A DNA stretch of 64,000 nucleotides. Origin: Mangifera indica. Lineage: Eukaryota; Streptophyta; Magnoliopsida; Sapindales; Anacardiaceae. Shown here one piece after another: positions 58,553 through 64,000 of the stretch (position 1 is the stretch's first letter; the number at the start of each line of letters is the position of its first letter). A model generated the notes under the pieces. The model saw nothing but the letters and a program-made list of their open reading frames with translations. It was not told the DNA's origin and did no database searches. A program made the translations under genes and the position numbers. The stretch spans positions 12,387,820 through 12,451,819 of the forward strand of contig NC_058146.1 of assembly GCF_011075055.1 (NCBI RefSeq). The letters run 5' to 3'.

Positions 58553-59262
58553 TTGGATAAACAATTGAAAAAGTTTTTGGATATATTTAAACAAATTCAC
58601 TTGAATATTTTTTTTATGGAGACGATTACTCAAATGTTGGCGTATGCCAAATTTCTGAAGGATATGCTTTCCAATAGAAGGAAATTGGAAGAATTTGAAA
58701 CAATAGCTTTATTAGAGGAATGTAGTGCTATATTAAAAAAGAAGCTACCGTTTAAGCTTAAAGATCCAGAAAGTTTTTCTATTCACTGCACTGTTGGTAA
58801 ATAATCATTTGAAAAAGTTTTATGTGATCTTGGTGCAAGTATAAGTCTAATGTCTTTGTTTATTTGTAAGGAACCTAATCTTGGAGAGTTAAAACCTAGC
58901 AATCACCTTGTAATTAGCCAATCAATTCATAAAGTATCCTATGGGGATTATAGAGAATGTTCAAGTAAATGTTTGGAAATTTTACATCCCCGTGGATTTT
59001 GTTGTGTTAGATATGAAAGAGGATATTAAAGTTTCTTTTATTCTAGGAAGGCCACTCTTAGTGATGGCCAGTGCTATAATTGATGTCAAAAAAGGAAAAC
59101 TAACTTTTAAAATTGGTGATAAAAAAGTAGAATTTAATGTTTTTCAAATGTCTAAGCAACCTAAAGTTGTGAATTCATGTTGTAGGGTTGATGTAAAGGA
59201 TAAGTGTACGAAGGAAGAATCTATCAAGAAATATGCGGAGAACCCACTTAAAGTATAGATCA
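58553..59262 (+). pseudogene. Gypsy (Athila/Tat-like) gag end and protease
   Basis: The open stretch 58553-58804 reads KKFLDIFKQIHLNIFFMETI and MLAYAKFLKDMLSNRRKLEE, then ECSAILKKKLPFKLKDPESF, a highly conserved block of this lineage. A TAA at 58802 precedes the protease site LCDLGASISLMS near 58835, in which Asp-Leu-Gly stands at the active-site position usual for this lineage. The stretch 58941-59258 continues IPVDFVVLDMKED, SFILGRPLLVMASAIIDVKK and KLTFKIGDKKVEFNVF. The frame is nearly intact apart from two breaks. Confidence 0.85.
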
Positions 59263-59470
59263 TACATAAAGCTACAATAAAGGATGAGATGCGTCTCCTC
59301 CAATTGGATGAATTGGACAAATTTAAACTAAATGCTTATGAAAATAATAAGCATCTCTGAATTAGCATTGGCAAGGTCTAGGGTGACAAGTCGAGATTTT
59401 TCAAAGTAAATAGGGGGAGATTAAAGTCTTATCTTAGTGGTGAACATGTTAACATCAGTGTCACTCACCG
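59263..59470 (+). pseudogene. Gypsy integrase C-terminal tail fused to protease by deletion
   Basis: Right after the protease part the translation becomes DEMRLLQLDELDKFKLNAYE (59283-59342), then RGRLKSYLSGEHVN-like sequence near 59411. In Athila/Tat elements the first block lies in the integrase C-terminus, several kilobases downstream of protease. RT, RNase H and most of integrase are therefore missing between 59258 and 59283. The fragment has stops. Confidence 0.75.
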
Positions 59471-61487
59471 ATAATATGATAACCCACCTTAATTTTTATA
59501 AATAAGGGGTCAAGCTAAAGACTTTAAATTAGCGCTTTAGGAGACATCTCAAATGTTTTTCTTTATTTTCCTTATTCTCTTTTTCACTTGGATTATAAGA
59601 AATTCTTCCTACACTTGGATTTTTTATTATCCTTTTTTTTTTTATTTTCTTGTAGGAAAGAAGTCTTGAACATTTGAGGTATTCATGTTAAAGGAGTAAA
59701 CATCTTTGGAACTTAAAAACAGGGGCTTTATTATTGGGCTTATTGATGTGTTGCTCATGGTGCATTTTATTTGAGTTTCCAATGTGTCATGAATTCACCA
59801 TACCAAAAATGACAATTTTAGAATCCTTTGTTTCATAAGTTGGTGTATCAACATCCATAAGTTGTAGACCTAACACAACTAATTTGCTTTTTTTTTTTTT
59901 TTTTTCAAATAAGCATGCTACTTATTTTATTTTATTTTATTTATTTGCAAACATTGAGGAGAATATTTGTCCTAAGTGTAAAGGGATTCTAATTTTTAGA
60001 TTTTTAGGTTAATTTTTGCTTCTTCACCCTTAAGCTCTAATTTTTATTTTCTATTTTTTTAGGTAGTCCAGCATCTTATTTTATGTGTTAGTAGATCAAT
60101 AAAGTATTATACCTTTAATCACTTTATTCCTTTCAATTAAGAATTAGTGCCCAACCTTTGATATCTTTAATCATGCTTTTGAATAATCTCTTGAAGGTTT
60201 AATAATTGATAAACCTTATGCAATTGAATTTAATTTTGTCTTTGAGAAGCAATAGATGCAAGGGGTGTTCATGATTGGTAAAGATGTTTTGATTTTTACA
60301 TTTGTTATTCGAATATGTATAAAGCATATGGTCACCATTTCGAGATTGTGTATGCTTAAAGTGGCTTATTTATGCTTAGGTATATTTCCTAATGTCTCAT
60401 GAGTCCTAAAACTTATCATTCAATTTTTTGAGGCAAAATAAAAAGTTGCATGTGTTGATAAAAGACATGATATAGGCATTTCTTTGATTTATTTTAGCCT
60501 AAATAACTTATTTTCCACTAACCCTTGTACATATTATTATTCTCTAGTTAGCCTGTTGAGCTTTATAATTCATGTTTCAATTACAATCATAGTATTTTTT
60601 TTGTTTTAATCAGCATTGACTCACCTACCCAATAAATATATTAACCACACATTTTGCATGAGTTATTTTGTTAATGAAATGAGTGGATTTACATGAGATT
60701 TTTGAATCAACTGAAAAGGGAGAATGAAAAAAAAAATATGACATCAAATTATTATTAATACCTTTACCCCTTTGTGTAAAGAAATAAGTTTGAGAGATCT
60801 TTAAAAGAAATATATATTTATACATGTATAAAAAAAATGAAAAAAATAAAGAGAAAAGAAAAAAATTGATAGAAAATATGAGAAAAGAATTGAAAAAATG
60901 AAAAAAAAAAAAGAGGGAAAGAATGAAAAAAATTTGTACATATCATTTATGCAGTTTACATTTATATATATCTCTCTTAATTTCTATCTTGTAATCATGT
61001 AGATATTCGCTTTTGTTATTAATAGTATGCTCATGTTTATTTGTTTGTTCTTTTATCTTTTTATTCTTCAACCCATACACCTAGCCATATTATAATCTAA
61101 ATAAAGACCTACTGATCTTTTTGAAGTACATTGCATCTTCATTACTGAAGATAGGTTGTTTGATTTTGCCTAAAAGACTTGGTTAATTTCAATTAGAGAT
61201 CATGGAGGTTATTAAATACATATATGCTAATTTAAGTGCAATGGTCTTATTTATGATTGATTATTGTGTGCATTCTTAGTTTGACCTTTGTGATTATTGT
61301 TTACTTTAGATCTGAGATTGAGCATTTTAAGCACTTAAAGTTTTGAAGGGGCGAATTTTGCTTTGATTACATAAGGTTAATTCAAAATTTCGACCATCTT
61401 GTTCATACCATTCCAATAGCTCATTTTGTTTGTTTCTCTATTGTCTTTATTTGCTTAGGGACGAACAAAGTCTTAAGTTTGGAGAAG
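59471..61487 (+). other. 3' region of the gypsy element
   Basis: About 2 kb without gene, consistent with the long 3' untranslated region of Athila-type elements. It holds a T run at 59888-59910 and a purine-rich stretch (60820-60950, AGAGAAAAGAAAAAAATTG-type). Near 61458 AGGGACGAACAAAGTCTTAA and AAGTTTGGAGAAGTTTGATG resemble the block ahead of the 3' LTR in this lineage. Confidence 0.6.
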
Positions 61488-61803
61488 TTTGATGTGCATA
61501 TTTTATACACACATTTATAGCTTTTAATTAGTTTGTTCTAGGCAAATTTTGGTTTATTTTGATTAATTTTATTAATTGTAATTTTCTTTTAAGTTTTAAT
61601 GTTATTTGACCTTTTGAATAATATTTTTAGGTGATTTGACAAGATTCGAGCTTGATCAGGACAAGAATTAAAAGATCGGAACGAGAAAAGGGCGTGAATT
61701 ATTAAAATAATGCAGAAGTCAATTATGGCCATAATTGAGGACGTGAATTAAAAAAAAAGGAAAAATGCAGAAAACAAATTAGGGCCAAGATAATCGATTC
61801 AAA
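61488..61803 (+). repeat. Start of the gypsy 3' LTR, truncated
   Basis: TGATGTGCATATTTTATACA follows the purine-containing AGTTTGGAGAAGTT motif and is a plausible LTR start. It runs through a GACAAGATTCGAGC and GGAACGAGAAAAGGGCG segment and stops at about 61803, where a copia-derived segment begins. No second copy is available for proof. Confidence 0.5.
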
Positions 61804-64000
61804 TTTGTTGGGGTATTAATATATTGAAAAATAACTTCTAGGTTCTTAAAATGTTTGGATGTAATAAATTAATTTATATGAATTAATGCATTTTATTAGT
61901 GTTAAAGTAAGTGTCATAGAGCCAATTGAATTTGGTATTTGTGGATGTGATTTTATATTAATAATTAAGAAATGATTTATTATTATTCAATTTATATGTT
62001 ATCTATTTATATGATTGTATGAATAACATACCCTTAGAATGGTAGAACTATGACAAGGGAATTAGACGACTGACTATGAGAACCCTATGTATGCATTAAG
62101 TGGTTATTCCAGAAACGTCCATTATCTCAACATTACAGTGAATGAGGCCACATGTAATGATGATAGAATTATCATAGTGTTGAGCGATCCCACTAAAAGT
62201 GGCGATAATTCTCACGTGACAAAGCTATTGTAGACAGCTTGATGTAACACATAGTTGCATATTGTAGATGTGTTCATCGAACCGACCTAACATGAGGATA
62301 TTCATATGGATGGTTGTTTCAATGTCTATAGAATAAATCTTTTTAACACCACGGGTGTATGTGATCCATTGACTTGAGGTTATCAGATAATCTCGTATAA
62401 GGATCGATATTATTTGACACTATCTAATGTGTTATTGTAATTAGGGTAACTATAAAAGTAGTAATCAATTAGATTATGAGACATATGAAGGATATGGTTA
62501 ATCAATGAATGATTCATTACTTTTAAGCACATGAGAATACTAAATGACATCTATAACTGCTTGAATTTATGACCACAATGGGATAAGGTTATTGCCTAAT
62601 CCACATTAGTCATTGATATATATCAGTTTATATCGAGGAATCACTAAGATAATCACTTCTATATGTCTCGACTTTAAAAGATATTCGTTAAAAAAATTAT
62701 TGAATTATATGCACTTGTGATGTTATAAAAGCTTTAGAGATGTTTGTTGACACTTTATCATTTGGGTAATAATAATGTTTTGCTAGAGACCAATCTTGGT
62801 CTGTATCTAAATTTAACTCGAATTCAAACACTACTGATTTGATAGATTGCTTATGGGTTACATATATATAGGGGTTGATTTAAACCCAGAGAAGAGGATT
62901 ATTTGGTGATAATCTTGATGTTTAAGGAAAGAAAGAACTTGGTTAACCTTTTTTTGACCAAGTTAAACTTGGTGTGCATGGTATTGGGTGGCATCATGCA
63001 AAATTATATAAAGCAAGGCACAACTGAATGAATTATTGTCTAGCCATGTAAGGCTTAAAACCATGTCAAGTGGCACACTTTTGGTGCCACTCATGCATAG
63101 CTTGATGCTTGTCAGGCAACACACTTATGTGCCACTCATGAAAGTTATGAAACAACATGGCATAACATTCTTCAAACAGTGCATGGAGGTGCTGGGTGGA
63201 CAAGCCTTTGCACCATAAGTAGTGCACAACTAGATCATTTATTTGGTCTAGTCATGACTATCTCATGGTGCATGGAATTAAAATATGGCATAACTTGACC
63301 ATAATTTAGTCTAGGCATGACACTTTCATGGCTTTAAGCCATGTGTGTAGAAGGTGCATGATTGGACCAATTTTGGTCCAATTGTGCCTTTTTGTGTGTA
63401 GTGCCTTTCACCCTAGTTGCATTCTAGTTGTACCCAAGCTGTGACTTCAGTTGTGCTACATTTTAGAATTTTGTTGAATTCTAGATACACAGTTGGACTA
63501 CATACCTACACACCCAACAAAATTGAAAATTCTAGTTTAGTCATGTTTTGTTGAATTTGGACTAAATTGAGATTTTCTTGAGTTTTAGAGTTGAATTATA
63601 ATTTTACAAAACTTCAGGGACCAAACAAATTTAACACTTGGGATAATAATAACGGAAAATTTAATTTTAAATTGATATGTATATATATGGATGTATGTAT
63701 GCATGGTGTCTAGTATACAACCAAAGAACCTCTATGAATGTTTTTTAAATTCTCTATTTCATTTTTGGATTGCAATTCCTAAATAGAGCCTATGCGTTCT
63801 TTCTTTATCCATTTTTTTTCTTTTAGATTAGGTTGTTTTTATTTTCTTAAAATTTTGTAAATAGGAAATAAAGTCATGTAATAACTAAAGATTGGAGACA
63901 AAAGGACAAGTGTGAAGACTCAAAGATAAAGATTCACCTAGGTTGACAAGCTAAACTCCTCTTGGCTTGATAGGGTTTGACATTAGTTATGTTTGTATGC
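61803..64000 (+). repeat. Duplicate of the copia 5' end (LTR and leader), internally deleted
   Basis: CAAATTTGTTGGGGTATTAA here matches 45551 on, including about 100 bp upstream of the LTR. An LTR follows (61900 to about 63155, with the CCAAGTTAAACTTGG segment). It then jumps at about 63155-63165 into leader sequence equal to 47378-48400, so the LTR end and primer site are missing. The SINE is absent at the matching place (63620-63640). It continues past the window. There is no coding region; the 60-codon open stretch at 63036 is not a gene. Confidence 0.8.

Noticed and set aside
60820..60950. A coding or RNA gene in the purine-rich tract
   Set aside because: The A/G-rich stretch is low-complexity and typical of the 3' region of Athila-type gypsy elements.

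Overview
No previously undescribed system was found. The window is AT-rich nuclear DNA of a flowering plant, most likely a eudicot. The evidence is a nuclear psaK gene with a plastid transit peptide and short GT-AG introns, a plant-type SmB gene, and many plant LTR-retrotransposon lineages primed by initiator tRNA-Met. I do not name a species. Only two host genes look intact, both on the + strand and about 5 kb apart: SmB (36225-37061) and psaK (42207-42771, three exons). They form a small gene island. Nearly everything else recognisable is decayed transposable-element DNA.

Left arm. A reversed copia LTR (1-1194) abuts a decayed Ty1/copia pol (1195-2916) and its 3' LTR (2917-4962). Two LTRs of another family follow head to head (about 4970-5865 minus, 6366-6800 plus). 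A Ty3/gypsy chromovirus-like element starts at 8102, with a 5' LTR of about 2.4 kb and a degenerate gag-pol to 14745. Its downstream LTR (14785-15324 plus 24806-26492) is split by a 9.5-kb SIRE/Maximus-like copia element (15325-24805). The gypsy LTR is followed by a second PBS/leader stub (26493-26545), so it was part of a tandem LTR-internal-LTR-internal array.

Middle. A reverse-strand copia element (26546-32602) carries a 735-bp hAT-like insertion in gag, a 217-bp leader repeat in three copies and a 244-bp tandem duplication. Another reverse copia pol fragment lies at 33880-34720. Between the two genes is a pogo/Tigger-like transposase pseudogene (39170-40680, minus strand) that is split by a 550-bp Mutator-type MITE with a 9-bp target duplication. 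A MULE transposase remnant, a second MITE and a LINE 3' end are also nearby.

Right arm. A copia element (45651-55809, 5-bp duplication GTTAG) of the same family as the reverse one contains a tRNA-derived SINE and a 1.23-kb hAT-like element. A telomere-like degenerate repeat tract follows (56823-57106), then a gypsy element with Athila-like gag/protease and most of pol deleted (57107-61803). Last comes a segment (61800-64000) that is an old duplicate of the left end of the 45.6-kb copia.

The strongest structural results come from comparing the copies with each other: three insertions (one SINE, two hAT-like elements) have their empty target sites elsewhere in the same 64 kb.
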